A stretch of DNA of 64,000 bases. Source: Eleusine coracana subsp. coracana. Taxonomy: Eukaryota; Streptophyta; Magnoliopsida; Poales; Poaceae. Shown here one piece after another: positions 37,357-49,767 of this stretch. The notes under the pieces were generated by a model that searched no databases, was not told where the DNA came from, and saw nothing but the letters and a program-made list of their open reading frames with translations. Within the stretch, counting starts at the first letter, position 1; the number at the start of each line of letters is the position of its first letter. Position numbers and translations under genes: made by a program. Location: positions 53,107,882 to 53,171,881 of the forward strand of contig CM064430.1 in assembly GCA_032690845.1 (NCBI GenBank), written 5' to 3'.

Positions 37357-39013
37357 GGAGTTGGAGATTACCAAGCATGCATGGGGAAGAAGGGGAGTGC
37401 CAATTTTTTGTTTGGAGGGATTTGACTCTGAATGTATGGTTTTGTGGAGCAATGCATGCCTGTTGGTCGTGCACTTGTACTTTGGAGTGACCGATGTAAA
37501 AATATGACACTCATTAGAAGTTATGTTCTCTCTCATCACTGAAGCGAAACCTTGATTTGTGTACTAACTGTTGATGACATCCTACACGAACATGCGAAAC
37601 ACACGTATATAGTCGATGATGAGTGTAAACAAGAAACACAAATGAATCTAGACATCGACGAATACTGGAAGCCAAACCCTTCACGCGCTAATGAATCCGT
37701 TTGAACAATCACTCCTTCCGATTCAACACATAGTTTCGTCATGAGGTCAAGAAAATATATGAATTCTGCAAAGTATCTTGGAGCAAAAAACGTGGAAGGT
37801 TATGTATAATCCGCTTTATTATTATAACTTGTTCGAGAAAAGAGACACATCTACACAAATCTTCGAAAAATCAATTTGAGAGCTTCAAAATGTCACAACC
37901 AATTGTTATTGAACTTTTTTTTTATTAGAAAAATAATTTGTGATGTTTTTTTGAAAGGTGTTGCGGTGTTGCCAAAAGAGTCGGCTGGTGGCGATACAAC
38001 AAATTCGAGCAAGCCCAATAGAATAATGTGGGCCGCAGGACAACTTGAGACTCTGCCGATGGCCTATGTGGCCCAATTGTTAGGCCCGTTACCTTCTTTT
38101 TGATGTGACAGTTGTTTCTAACTTGCAAGAAATTATATTGGTCTTTCTTAACTATTGAAGGAGGTGCACATTATACCTCCAATTATAAAACTAGGTAATC
38201 GGACTCCCTCAACTTAGTGGTGTAGTACAGTTTTCCTCCCTCGATGATATTGCGAGTGGTTTTGACGCTCTCGGGTTCACATGTTAGCTGCCATATACAC
38301 AGTCTTCTATCATTTTTTTTCTTTTCTTTCTCCTTTTCTCTCCTATCCTCTCCTCTCATATTCCGCCGGCGACTCCCCGGCTCCCAACCACTCCAGCTTC
38401 CTCGATGCCTTCCTGCCAGTCATGAGGATCAAATTTGTATCGCGCTCAGTAGTTGAGGGAGGCAAATAAAACTTCTTCCTTTTAACTTTTTATTGACCTT
38501 GTTTGGAACCGATTCTGGGCCGCTTCTAGTGAAATTAAGCTGCAAAAAGCGCCAAACACCTCCATTGGAAATTGGAATAAAGCTCGATGATTGTTGTTTC
38601 AACAAAAGCACCATCACTGACCAGCTGCATGCCACTCATGAAAGTGACTCGACGCAAACAAATGTATGTGCGAGTAATTTTTATTTTAATTTAAAAGAAT
38701 ATATTATTAAAAATATAGTAACTAAAAAAACTGTAGCGCTAGTTACGCGCAAAAAGTTATCTGGAAAAATACTCACGCAGAAATACTATCTGCATCTCTT
38801 GAGACTTGAGGTCAAACTTTCCGCAGTTTTTGGAATAGCAAAACACCCAGGGGCCTAAGGCGAAGTTTGACCGGCCCAACTTACCCTGCAAGAATGGATC
38901 GCAAGAGACCGAAGACAAAGGAAGGGAAGCGTCCCAGAACCTGAAACAAATCGAATCGAGTGGGGAAGGGAGGAAAAAAAAAAAAGCGCCGCCGCCGTCT
39001 CCAGCACCGCGCC
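37357..39013. other. Intergenic, no gene recognised
   Basis: The Lhca2 3' region is followed by AT-rich DNA. The stretch 38500-38760 begins TTGTTTGGAACCGATTCTGG, which resembles the outer end of a grass MITE, but I found no matching inverted end. The 39000 side is the promoter of the succinate-CoA ligase gene. Confidence 0.45.
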
Positions 39014-42000
39014 ATGGCCGCCGCCCGCCGCGCGTCGCACCTGCTGGGGTCCACCGCCTCCCGCCTCCTCCACGCGCGGGGCTTCGCCGCGGCCGCAGCC
39101 GCCGCGCCGTCGCCAGCGGTGTTCGTCGACAAGAGCACCCGCGTGATCTGCCAGGGCATCACCGGGAAGAACGGCACCTTCCACACCGAGCAGGCCATCG
39201 AGTATGGCACCAACATGGTAGGACCCACCCGCCCCGCCTCCATCTCTATCTGTCTTCTCTTTCGATCCGGGCATCTCGTACCGTGCCGCGTGATTCTAGG
39301 GTTTGATGGGACCTGTGCTTTGCGATCTAGTAGCTGTGCGAAGGCCGATCCCCATTTTCTCGTTTCCAGTCCGGCGATGTGTTGCATTTCGATTCAGAAC
39401 AGAAGAGACGAACGGTGTTGGTGGCATGCGTCTAGCTTGATGTCTTGAGGCAAAATGTAATAATTCCTTATTTATGCGGTATGAGACCTAAAATTTTAGT
39501 TGCAATCGCTAAAGGAACTCTCACGTTTTAACTCTGTCATTGTGTGATATATTGCGCTAGTGATGTCTGTCATTGTGTGAATATCATCTGCTGGAATGGC
39601 AAGGTGCAGACTGGAGTAGCTTTTATCTGAAATGAATTCAGGCTAGCTGTGATCGCCCCCTCCCAACACCCACCCACACCCATGCTTGCAAACCTCTTTA
39701 GGATAGTCTTTTCTTCAGAAACAGCGTAACATAATGGATGTGCTGTTTTACGAAAGCTTCAGTACAGCAAATTGTAGTTGTGACCTGTATCTGTATATAT
39801 AATTGTGTAACTGATTTACTTGTATTTTGTTCACTTGATTGCAGTTTAGTTGATTAGAGTTAACTTCCTTCTAACAGGTGGGTGGAGTGACTCCTAAGAA
39901 AGGTGGAACTGAACATTTAGGCCTCCCAGTGTTTAACTCTGTAGCAGAAGCTAAGGCTGAAACAAAAGCAAACGCATCTGTTATATATGTCCCACCACCA
40001 TTTGCTGCTGCTGCAATCATGGAGGCAATGGAGGCTGAGCTTGATCTAGTTGTCTGCATTACGGAAGGAATCCCACAGCATGACATGGTATGTTTATCTG
40101 AGCATGATTTTTTTTTTGTTCCCTTTTTTTTATTTGACAATGGATGTACACAACTACATCTAAATTAAAGTTTTCGGTAAAAGCATTCTGAAGTAGTCAT
40201 ATAGTATACTCAACTTATTTTTATTGATGTATAATGTCTATTAGCCACTTAATATGTAAGCAGTATGCTGTTTAATTTTTCTCCTGTAGTTTGGAATGAT
40301 AATAAACATCCACCCAAATGATATGGATTGATTTTATTAACATGGTCCGTTGAGCAGTTTGCTTGTTATATTTTTTCTGCATATTGTTCTTAGCTCAATG
40401 TGGTACTCATCATAATGTTTCCCTTGTGAATTTCAGGTGAAAGTTAAGGCTGCTCTAAACAGGCAATCAAAAACTCGGTTGATTGGGCCAAATTGCCCTG
40501 GTATCATCAAGCCTGGTGAATGTAAAATTGGCATCATGCCTGGTTACATCCACAAGCCAGGGCGTGTTGGAATAGTATCTCGATCTGGTACCTTGACATA
40601 TGAAGCGGTATGTCTATTACTGATTACTATTTGGACATTAGGAAATCAGGGAATAAGTTGACCAGGTTGCATTTTGATTTCAATGACAGGTGTTTCAAAC
40701 AACAGCTGTGGGCTTGGGGCAGTCAACTTGTGTAGGCATTGGTGGTGACCCCTTTAATGGGACTAATTTTGTTGATTGCCTTGAAAAGTTTGTCAATGAC
40801 CCTCAGACAGAAGGTACTTTTTATGGAGGCTCCACATTTTTTATGCATTTCTTTCATTTAGTGTCAGATATCCAAATCTCTTGTCATATATCCTAGGTTT
40901 TCTATATGTACAGTTCTTAATGATAAACACAATTATGTCCCGTAGGTATTGTTCTCATTGGAGAAATTGGAGGTACCGCTGAGGAAGATGCTGCAGCTTT
41001 TATCCAGGTAAGAGTTTGTTGGGATCAGTACTAGTAATAAGAACCTCATGATTCTGTATTGTATTGGTTTTGCATGTTGTGACATACCCTGCCTCTTGAA
41101 CATGTAATGTCACTCAAATTATGATGTCACTATTTAATATTTATGAAGGTGGACACCTTTTTTAGTTCCCTTACTGCAGTTCTAGCATGATTGCAATTAA
41201 AAATCCGTTATGTTTTTCAAATGCTATATGGCCGGAGATTTTTTTTTTATCATGCATCTTTTTAGAAGATTAAATTTATGCCATTAATTTTAGGCAGATC
41301 CAGTACTCATCATGTGTTCTATTTTACCTACCAACAAAGAAGTCCTTGCATGTGCAATGTTTCTGAATGTTTACCTGTCTTGCAGGACATTTTGCTGAGT
41401 TAGTAGATCATGCCTGTGATTGATGATCTTCTATATATTTAGTACAGCTTTAGGCATTGAATTTACAGACCCTTTTAAGCTACCCTTAACGTTCAGCATC
41501 TGAATCAATAATTCAGTGGGCTTGTGCTTATACAAGGACCAGAACTCAGCTAAGGTGCCTGGGCTGTGGTCCAGCTTCATAATATGTGCTCCAGCAAACC
41601 CTGGGCTTAAGCTAGTCTGCTGACCCCATGCAAGCTTCTTTGTGATATGAAATTTGGCTATGTTTAATAATTTGCTCATGTGGCATGACATTTAATTACT
41701 TGAGGCTCTGTTTGTTTAGATCTAGAAGTCAACAACTTAGCTTCATGCATTCTTGATGTCCTAAAGGGATAATTTATTATTAGTCATGCTACTTTTGTTC
41801 TATTTCTATAGGATTGCAACTAGTGGTATGGCTGATGGAATTTCTCTTTCTATTGGTGCTGAATTTGTTTATTGTTAACTGACTTGTCAAATTATGTAGG
41901 AGAGCAAAACACAAAAGCCTGTTGTCGCATTCATTGCTGGACTTACCGCACCTCCAGGCCGTCGCATGGGTCATGCAGGAGGTAACATTTATCAAGATTT

Positions 42001-43130
42001 CTTTTCTCCTTTCTCATTCCATTTCATGCGAACTAAGTGGCATTTACCCTCATTGATTTTATATCTTTAGAATTATGAGTTGAAAGAATGATCCTTTCTT
42101 GGGTGCTTGTTGCAACCTGTTGGATTTTAGTATCAGATGGGGATGGGTGGGTTATTAGCTCACAAACACATCATAATTGCAAGACTTTACTCTGTTCCTT
42201 AACTATTTATGGCAGTCAAGCTTGTTGTAACCGATGGGCGGGTTATTAGCTCACAAACACATCATAATTGCAAGACTTTACTCTGTTCCTTAACTATTTA
42301 TGGCAATCAAGCTTGTTGCAACCGAGGTTATTACTCCCTCCATCCTTTTATCTCCCTCTAAGAGAAATGAGAAATTGCCAAAGTCTTCCTCGTGTCTCAC
42401 TGGGAACTGTTCCATTGACATTCGTAGAGCTTTCCCAAAAACCATTAATTACTGCTAATTACTATGGCTCTTTGTTCACGAGATGACTCCAGGCTTGCCG
42501 AAGTAATTGCATGGCTGGCGGAGGGCTGCGACTGGCTGTTGTGTGCCTGTGCGGGACCAGTATTTAACGCACCCATGTAAAACGGAATTTCAGTTTTATG
42601 TTCTCACGAAACTGAGGAACCAGGCCACGTTCTTTAAAAATTTGTTGGTCACTGTGCCACTGCCTTACGCGAGGGAGATAAAAGGATGGAGGGAGTAGCT
42701 TACAAACACATCATAATTGCAAGACTTTACTCCGTTCCTTAACTATTTATGGCAATCGTGTCTGGAGATCTTCTGTCCTGCAAATGTGCGGCCATGTTTA
42801 AGATTAGAATTCATTTTCACTTCTGTCTCATCTCACAACAACTCCTTGACAACCTGGTTTACTGAATATGTTGCTTCATCAACACGTCATTGCTTACTCT
42901 AGTGCAGTTGGTTCATGAATTATGTTGATGTACAAACAACTAGCTTCATGACATGTTCTAACCTACTGCTATTCTTTCTTTATGATGCAGCAATTGTGTC
43001 AGGGGGGAAGGGTACTGCCCAGGACAAAATCAAGGCGCTCAGAGAGGCTGGTGTCACTGTCGTTGAGTCTCCAGCAAAGATTGGTTCTAAAATGTTTGAA
43101 ATTTTCAAGGAGCGTGGAATGGTAGAGTAG
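39014..43130 (+). CDS. Succinate-CoA ligase [ADP-forming] subunit alpha, mitochondrial
   Basis: Seven exons (39014-39217, 39878-40087, 40437-40607, 40690-40813, 40946-41007, 41900-41981 and 42991-43130) give 330 residues. An Arg/Ala-rich presequence (residues 1-35) targets mitochondria. The CoA-binding Rossmann half starts [20 protein letters not shown]. The ligase half includes [20 protein letters not shown] and [10 protein letters not shown]. The phosphorylated active-site His is His282 in GRRMGHAGA. With the beta subunit it makes succinate and ATP from succinyl-CoA in the TCA cycle. Length and motifs are complete. The last intron carries a 91-bp repeat and a MITE insertion. Confidence 0.96.
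42151..42762. repeat. Tandem repeat in last intron, third copy split by a MITE
   Basis: A unit beginning GTTATTAGCTCACAAACACA starts at 42151 and again at 42242 (period 91). A third copy starts at 42327, is cut after GTTATTA, and resumes at 42698 with GCTTACAAACACATCATAAT. The interruption is exactly the MITE at 42334-42695. Confidence 0.92.
42334..42695. mobile_element. Stowaway/mariner-type MITE with near-perfect ends
   Basis: A 362-bp element with inverted ends starting CTCCCTCCATCCTTTTATCT that match perfectly over at least 20 bases. TA is duplicated at 42332-42333 and 42696-42697. The neighbouring repeat copies preserve the empty site (GTTATTAGCTC), which confirms insertion at TA. Confidence 0.95.
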
Positions 43131-44160
43131 AGAGAACAAATGGTACAGTAGAGAAGCATTGGAAAACCTCTTTTTGTGCTCGTGTTGCTGCTGTAGCGAG
43201 CTATTCCTTGGTAGAGCCATGATGTTGCTGGCTGCAAAACGAAACTACTCAGGCTATTTTTTTTTTTTCCTTTCTTTCTTCACTTAAGTGCGAAGATGGC
43301 CTGCCCATCTTTCGGTCTCCTTTCCATGTGCTCATTTCAATAAGACATTCTGAGTCGTGGACATGCTTTCTTACTTGAGTTAATGTGTGGATACCTACGC
43401 TGCTATAAAGTTTCGTTATCCTTCGGCAAAATATTTGCTTGTCTCGAGTCACGACTCTCCATTACTCGATGGTTATATTTGTTTAGTTGCTGCAATTGAT
43501 TTCAAAGCAGTGCATGTGTGAAGAGCGTCAATGGAGCGGCAAAAATGTGTGCACCGGTAGAAGGCGACCCCGAGTAGACGGGGCACAGGTGTATTGTAGC
43601 TGTAGGAGGCGGGGGTGTTAGCCGGCGACCCGGCGTTGCGAACAGCAGCGAAAAGGTAATAGCTGCCGGCGACGAGGAGCAGCAGCATGGGCCGTGGACC
43701 GTGGTGACAACCGACAGCGATCGAGCTGCGGAAGTGTGCGCCTTGGTGACAATCTGGCGGAAGCGAGCGAGGGAGGACGACCATGACTGGTCTTCGCGGC
43801 CAATAGTTGAACAGTAAACTCGTGAAGGCGCTACGCGCTAGTAGGAGCAGAACAAGACGGACCAGAGCAGCAGCGTGAGGACGCCAATACTAGCAGAACA
43901 GTGAGCCCATCATCTCCGAACACTGTTCACTGTTCTGCTATTGGGAGGAGTCGAGGAGATGTCGTACGCTCGGAGCTCAGCATGAACTCTCCGTGCACGT
44001 TTCCTATTATAACTTTATTATAAGCCATGGCGAATTATGTTTCCATGCCTTATTAGCGAGAGAACACAAGCAAATTAAACATCGCATTGCTAATGGGATA
44101 CTGAATGTTTCCATTACAAATAAGCAGAGGATAAAACGGGGCATCACAACAAATCCGTGC
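43131..44160. other. Intergenic, no gene recognised; right part duplicated at 55.4 kb
   Basis: A GC-richer patch at 43500-43900 has overlapping frames on the minus strand that I do not recognise. From about 43900 the sequence is similar to 55430-55690. Shared phrases include CATCATCTCC(G/A)(A/G)ACA(C/G)TGTTCACT and ACAAATAAGCAGAGGATAAA. Confidence 0.5.
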
Positions 44161-44395
44161 CCTCCAGCTTCCTTCGGCCTCGTTTCTAAACTCTGATGGT
44201 ATAGCTTCTCGTTTCCATCATTCCATGTGCTTTCTTGAATTCTAGCATCGTCCGCGTCACGATCACCTTCACCTGCTCCGGCGTCGCGACTTTGTATGTC
44301 TTGCCTTCTGAGACACTTGACTTAGGACGTGGTTCCGTCGTCCCACTTGACTTGGACAGCTGATCTCGAAAGATGACGATACAGTCATGCATTGA
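44161..44395 (-). pseudogene. Subtilisin-like protease C-terminal fragment
   Basis: The minus-strand frame (44392-44186) carries the fibronectin-III-like C-terminal domain of plant subtilases, with VSEGKTYKVATPEQVKVIVT, MLEFKKAHGMMETRSYTI and then a stop. No catalytic domain is near, so this is a 3' relic. Its downstream flank (43900-44160) matches the flank of the larger pseudogene at 55.7 kb, so the two arose by duplication of the same gene end. Confidence 0.8.
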
Positions 44396-45205
44396 TTAAA
44401 ATGCACCATTATATGGATTCTTACGGTCAAATAAAGTGCATCGAAAATGATCACACTAATTTTTACTCAAGTGCACTTTACCACGTACTTGCGATCCTTG
44501 CCATATACGCATGCCTTGATCAGCTTGATGCACCGTTCACATATTCATGGTAACAACATCTGTCACGTACATGAAAAAAAAATCCAACAACACCATTAAA
44601 GCGCCTGCTAAAATTCCATACATTTAAAAAACATACTACTATAACGAAAATAATAATTATGAGCTAGTACTATCTATTAGCAGCAGATGGTCGGTCCTTG
44701 GAAGTAATAGATCAGTTTGGAGTTTTGGACCACTACGATTAAATGGACGGTCCACAGTAGTTATTTGGAACTACTGTAAAACATCAGCAATATATATTAC
44801 TAATACATTCCAATTGAGTAAGATTTTTTTTTTCCCTCCTTCCTAGCTTGATTCGGGTCACATCTGAGTGCATATTTCAACTGGATTTCTTTAACTACTA
44901 GAGCACAAACTGTCGATGCTATATGAAATGGACTAATTTTGTTATTTTGGCAAATAACTAAAGGTAAGTAATATCAGATTCCAAAAACAAAAAGGGTAAG
45001 TAATATGAGCCCTCGTCAATCAGTCCCACCAAAATATGCTTTGGGAAAGAATGCTCTATTTTTAGTAACTTATAATCACGTCATGATGATTAATACTGAT
45101 CTATAATTAATATATAGAGAAGGAGAAAATTTTGATGCACAACCAATACTGCCAAATCGTCTCAGAAAATCTTCAGCTAATTGCTAGCCATGCAAGGTCC
45201 AACCC
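44396..45205. other. Intergenic, cystatin upstream region
   Basis: AT-rich sequence without a convincing gene. The last 100 bases lead to the cystatin TATA box. Confidence 0.5.
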
Positions 45206-45213
45206 TATTTAAA
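45206..45213 (+). promoter_or_regulatory. TATA box of the cystatin gene
   Basis: TATTTAAA lies 92 bp upstream of the chosen start codon. No other strong TATA candidate lies between. Confidence 0.65.
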
Positions 45214-45304
45214 TGTCCCAGACGCCCTATACCAAGAACATAGCACACTTCACGATCTCAACATTGAAATTTGTGTCTCTGTGAAGGAGAATATCAAGCC
45301 AGCC

Positions 45305-45637
45305 ATGAGAACCATCCTCCTATTTGTGGTTGGTGTCATTGCCATTTACCTTATCACGACACCTACCACAGCAACCCCTGTAGACATCAGCGACCCAGAC
45401 ATTCAAGGGCTCGGCAGGTGGGCGGTGGCGGAGCATGTCAAGAAGGCGAACGATGGGATCAAATTCAGTAGCGTGGTGAGTGGCGATCAAAACCGGGGGC
45501 CGTTACTAGGCAGATACTATGATCTCATCATCGACGCATTAGACAGCGGTGGCAAGGATCACAAGTACAAGGCAAAGGTGTACATGAGGGATTGGGCGGA
45601 CAAGCGCACTCTCTTAGACTTTGAACCGGCCAATTGA
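45305..45637 (+). CDS. Phytocystatin-like cysteine protease inhibitor
   Basis: The 110-residue product has a signal peptide (MRTILLFVVGVIAIYLITTP) and a cystatin fold. It carries the plant-specific LARFAV-like helix LGRWAVAEHVKKAN (residues 36-49) with the N-terminal Gly pair before it. The papain-binding loop QxVxG reads SVVSG (56-60), so Gln is replaced by Ser. The second hairpin has a Trp in MRDWADKRTLLDF, where many cystatins have Pro-Trp. Phytocystatins block papain- and legumain-like proteases in defence and seed or senescence turnover. Binding here could be weaker or altered. I chose the second Met (45305) because it opens the signal peptide; the first in-frame Met is at 45281. It has no intron. 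Confidence 0.88.
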   Translation: MRTILLFVVGVIAIYLITTPTTATPVDISDPDIQGLGRWAVAEHVKKANDGIKFSSVVSGDQNRGPLLGRYYDLIIDALDSGGKDHKYKAKVYMRDWADKRTLLDFEPAN

Positions 45638-46610
45638 GTGAAAATTAGTGCGATCATTTTCGATTGCAGTTGATTGTAATAATCCATGTACTTGTAATAA
45701 TTAATCGATGCAATATGTCCGAGAATTCGCGATTATATATAGCTCCCTCCTGTCACGGTTGAATGTCATTTGTGTTACTTGCAATCATCGAATCTAAGTT
45801 TTACCGCCAGTATTTTTTCAGTGTTTTGTTGAATTGTATAAAAAATTACTAGCAATAACAAGACAACGTTCTTTTGCTCCCCGCTCTGCTGCTCGATGGC
45901 ACCGCTGGCTCCTCGTTGCATTAGCAGCAGATGGTCATGCGGTCCCCTGCCCCTCTGCGCAGGTGATCCACCCCCTTTTCCTTGTTTTATTCCGGTCTTG
46001 TGATTTCTTCCTTACATATTGCATTTAGTGGTTTGGTTATACTCTGCCGGATCTAAATCAAACTATGTCATTTATTAGGTCTCGACACTATTACAATTTG
46101 TAAACAAATGGCTTGATATAGATATACATTTTGACATGAATATGTACTTCACATGTTCTTGTGTCAACCTTTAGACCTTTCCATCTTTTTTATGTATTAA
46201 TGTGAGCCGCCTCACACAGATGTTCACTGGTTGATATGTAATTTCTGAAAATATTGCCAGTCGGTCATCGCCTTAGTGATTTATTGGGAATTGGGATGTT
46301 TAGCTCTTTTTAGTTTAGTTGTGATAGTCATTTCCACATACGTTAGAGCAAGGGCGGCAAATGTAACATTACAAGAATGCAGGTTTTAAGAAGCAATTGA
46401 TCTTTCTTTCGTATATCTAAGTCATTTACTCCTGAATGATTTCTGAAAGAAAACTTGATCATGATCAACTAAGATCACTTTGTACATATTCATATGCTGA
46501 CAGGAAACGTGGATGTTATAATAGGACTACCAATATATGCTTCTTTTCCTCTCTTGTTAAACTATCATGCTCCTAGGTGCTACTTAGCGAGGCAAGGAAG
46601 TTATAAATTA
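45638..46610. other. Intergenic, no gene recognised
   Basis: The cystatin 3' region is followed by AT-rich DNA. A 64-codon frame at 45834-46028 has no recognisable features. Confidence 0.5.
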
Positions 46611-47005
46611 AGGAGTTCTACTATCCAAAATATTAGCCATTAGTTTAAAAAAAAACTATTGGTCAATAGTTTGATCCAATGGTTTAGATTCGATAATTTG
46701 AACACATAACTTTTGGCTAATAGTTTATCAGTTTCAAGGTAATATCAGAAAAAATAATATTTCTAGATTTATAATAAATATTTTATATTGTCATAAATAA
46801 AAATAAATTAGTAATATGATTAATAATTGATGTTTTATTTTTTAAAAAAGATCACATGATGTTTTAAGGATCCGGTAGGGTTAGATTTTTGTTGTATAAA
46901 TAAATATAAAATCATTTATAATGATGTAATTATAAAATTACCCTCAAACTATTAGACAATAGTTTCTTAAAAGTAATGGTCAATATTTTGGACAGTAAAA
47001 CTCCT
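46611..47005. mobile_element. MITE with AGGAGTTCTACTATCCAAAA termini
   Basis: The left end AGGAGTTCTACTATCCAAAA and the inverted right end AGGAGTTTTACTGTCCAAAA match at 18 of 20 positions and the similarity continues inward to about 36 bases. The element is about 395 bp, very AT-rich and non-coding. The interior repeats short CAATAGTTT/AAACTATTG words. No clear target duplication was found. Confidence 0.8.
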
Positions 47006-47779
47006 CAAGGTTTTAAGCTTCACAAACGGTCCAAGTGTAATTGTTTTGTCGTGGTTGAAAGCCAAAGCAAAATTGTTACCGCAGGTGTATGACCGCCAAG
47101 ACAATTGATGGGCCAAAATGATGAAATATCTCTACGGTGCTACTTATTACTGAACAACATAATTATGCTCTTCAGTTTATTTTCAGCTCAAGGCCTGGCC
47201 TGCTTTTAGTTGCCATTATAATCTTATGCTGCCCGATTTTCTCTTCAAGCTTGTCCGTTACAATAAACCTTATTTCTGTAAGTAATTTGGTAGAATCCGA
47301 ACACTACTACTACACCAAGCAATTCTCTGAAAATGTGTTGTCTAAAGGTTCTCCTTCATATGTGGTACATTTCCATGCAGGCATTAGCAGGTGCATCCAA
47401 AAATCTCATCATTTGTTCCAGGTCAATAACGTAATTGTGCGTTGGAATTTAGAAAGGCACCTACAATATGAAATGTTCATACACCTGATATTAGGCGACC
47501 TGATGGGAAAGGCAATTATCTGATATTCATCCAGTGCATCTGGAGTCTGGACCACCATCAAACAGTTAAGATACCAATACTCCTGCTGCAGAAACTCCAC
47601 AAAAATCTCATAATTAGTTGCCACCGCCTGCTTGCTCACATACTGTTATTTGACTCTGAATCAACATCACACGTTTCCTCGGTATTTATGTCACAATGAT
47701 CAAAGTGACGAAAACTATTATGTATGAACGTGGTCTGGACCTGGCTTGGACAGAACTGGGAGGCAGTGGATCGCCTACT

Positions 47780-48190
47780 CATGATTGATTTATGTTTCTA
47801 ACAAGAGATAGTGTGCATAAGAGGAAAATGTTAGATGATCTAGGTTGTCTTTTCTGTAGTGAAAAAGAAACTACGCACCATCTTGTTTTTTACTTTGGTG
47901 TTGCTAAGCAAGTGTGGACTGAAATTTCTGATGAAATGAACTGGATAGTAGGTAGTAATTATGAGGAAACAGCCACATTCAGCCACAATGTGGCAATGAG
48001 GAATTTATGAAATAGAAATATGCTTACATCAGCAGCCATGTGGCCTTTATGGAAACTGAGGAATTCTCTATGTTTTCATAATGGGAGATGGATGATGGGT
48101 ATATTGCAGGTCTGGCAGATGACCAGTGGAATGCTGGGAAATTGGAAGGCGTACTGTGTCTGATGAAATTTCAAATTGCTGTTATTATTG
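47780..48190 (+). pseudogene. LINE 3' fragment (zf-RVT region)
   Basis: The plus-strand frame reads RDSVHKRKMLDDLGCLFCSE and then KETTHHLVFYFGVAKQVWTEI. This is the zinc-knuckle domain that follows non-LTR reverse transcriptases. After a stop near 48008 the frame continues with AAMWPLWKLRNSLCFHNGRW, also typical of the extreme C-terminus of such elements. No polymerase domain is nearby. It is a separate copy from the one at 12.5-14.3 kb and lies on the opposite strand. Confidence 0.8.
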
Positions 48191-49757
48191 GTAAAAAAAA
48201 TGCAATCAAGACCGGAGAATATCCCTTGGGGTAGTTCAAGCTGTAAACTGCTACTGGGATCTGTCAAAAGCAAGCCATACAAGCCAATGTGAAGAGGAGG
48301 AAACCTGACACATCTTGAATTTTTTTTATAAAAAAAGTACCTTTACAATGGGCTGAAATTATTATGGACCGTCCATTTATCCTAATCTAACGGTTTAGAT
48401 ATACTTATACTACATTAACTCTTTAAGTAGTATGAAAATTATAGGAAACAAAAGTAATGGCAGATTGTAATATCAAACATCTCTCATGGTGAAACAAAGT
48501 AGTCTCTCGTTTATTCGACTCCTAGCGGCAGGGCAGACGATTGGCAATCAGGCGGCGACACCAAAGTGGGTATGACCTGATGCGGTGGTTGGCAAGACCT
48601 GCTGATGTCATTTTTTTTTTTGAACCTCTCACAATTGAATGTAAATGTAGTATCTGATCGTATGCGTACAAGAAGAGACTCATCAAACGCACGCCACACA
48701 CACAAAACACCTACATCTACACACAGCCGAACAAACATGTCCTTACGTGTCCTTCAAGAGATCATCGGAATCACCTGGATCCGATGCGCGACGAGGGACA
48801 TCGCATCCCTTCGTGTCACCACACGAGTGAGAGGTAATTGACGAAACTCGGTCCTGGGTTTTTGCATCAAACCCCTGGAGAAACTAAAAATTACATTCAA
48901 GTCCCCCTTCATCGAGGTCGCGCGACCTCGAAGCTTCTGGCCGCCGACGAAGGACGCTGGAACCAGCATGAATCCGCCTTCCTCCTCCATAGACGCAACC
49001 AGTCCTTTGAGATGCCGCAAGAATCAACGCGCAGAGCCACCTCCATCACGCATCTTGAGCGTTGAACACATATTGGCCGCCGTCCTGCAGCAAGAAGAAG
49101 AGGAAGAGGAGGTCCATCTCCACCGCCGTCGCCGTCGGCAAAGTGGACCTTCAGTCCAGCGTCTTTGGAGCCACAAGCGATGCGGACAACAGATGTATCA
49201 CCAGAGATGCAAAAGGAATCCACCTTACCGCAAGGTAAGGGGAACAAAAGACCTCACGTTGTCGTCGTCCATGGAGGTAGGAAGCCGCCGGAGATGGAGA
49301 CAGGGACCGCATCAAAGCGTGCCTTAAATTGGTCCTCTCGCCGATCCGTCATCGCCGACCAGGGGCTCCGCCGTGGAGGAAGCTGGACCCGTGCCGCCCT
49401 ACCGGCCCGGGTAACCCTAACCCTACCCTACACAACCTAGGTTCTATAGTAGGGAGTATATATGTCGAACATCGAATTTGAAGGTTCCCGCCCCGCCCCG
49501 CAGTAGGGAGGCAGCCGAAGGCGGAGGGGAACCAGCGAATTCGACGCCGGAAATGGAGTCGCCTCGGTTTCGCCTTGCGGTTACTGTAGAAAGGGGAAAA
49601 ACGAGAGACAGACAACTCTATTGATCCCTGCGGATGTCGTTCTTGACAAACCCCTAGCACCCCTGCCACTTCTCCAGCCGCTGCCACTGTCATCAAACTT
49701 CACCTCTCACCAAGCCCGTTCTCCCGCCCCCTCTTTCCCTGCTAGTACATGTGACTG
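48191..49757. other. Intergenic, no gene recognised
   Basis: Moderately GC-rich from 48500 onward, with overlapping open frames on both strands (about 48750-49700). None shows a recognisable domain. This may be an old captured or transposon-derived segment. Confidence 0.4.
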
Positions 49758-49767
49758 TGATTGTGAG

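Noticed and set aside
49405..49440. A short CCCTAA-like stretch resembling plant telomere repeat.
   Set aside because: Only about two imperfect units are present, too short to be telomeric.
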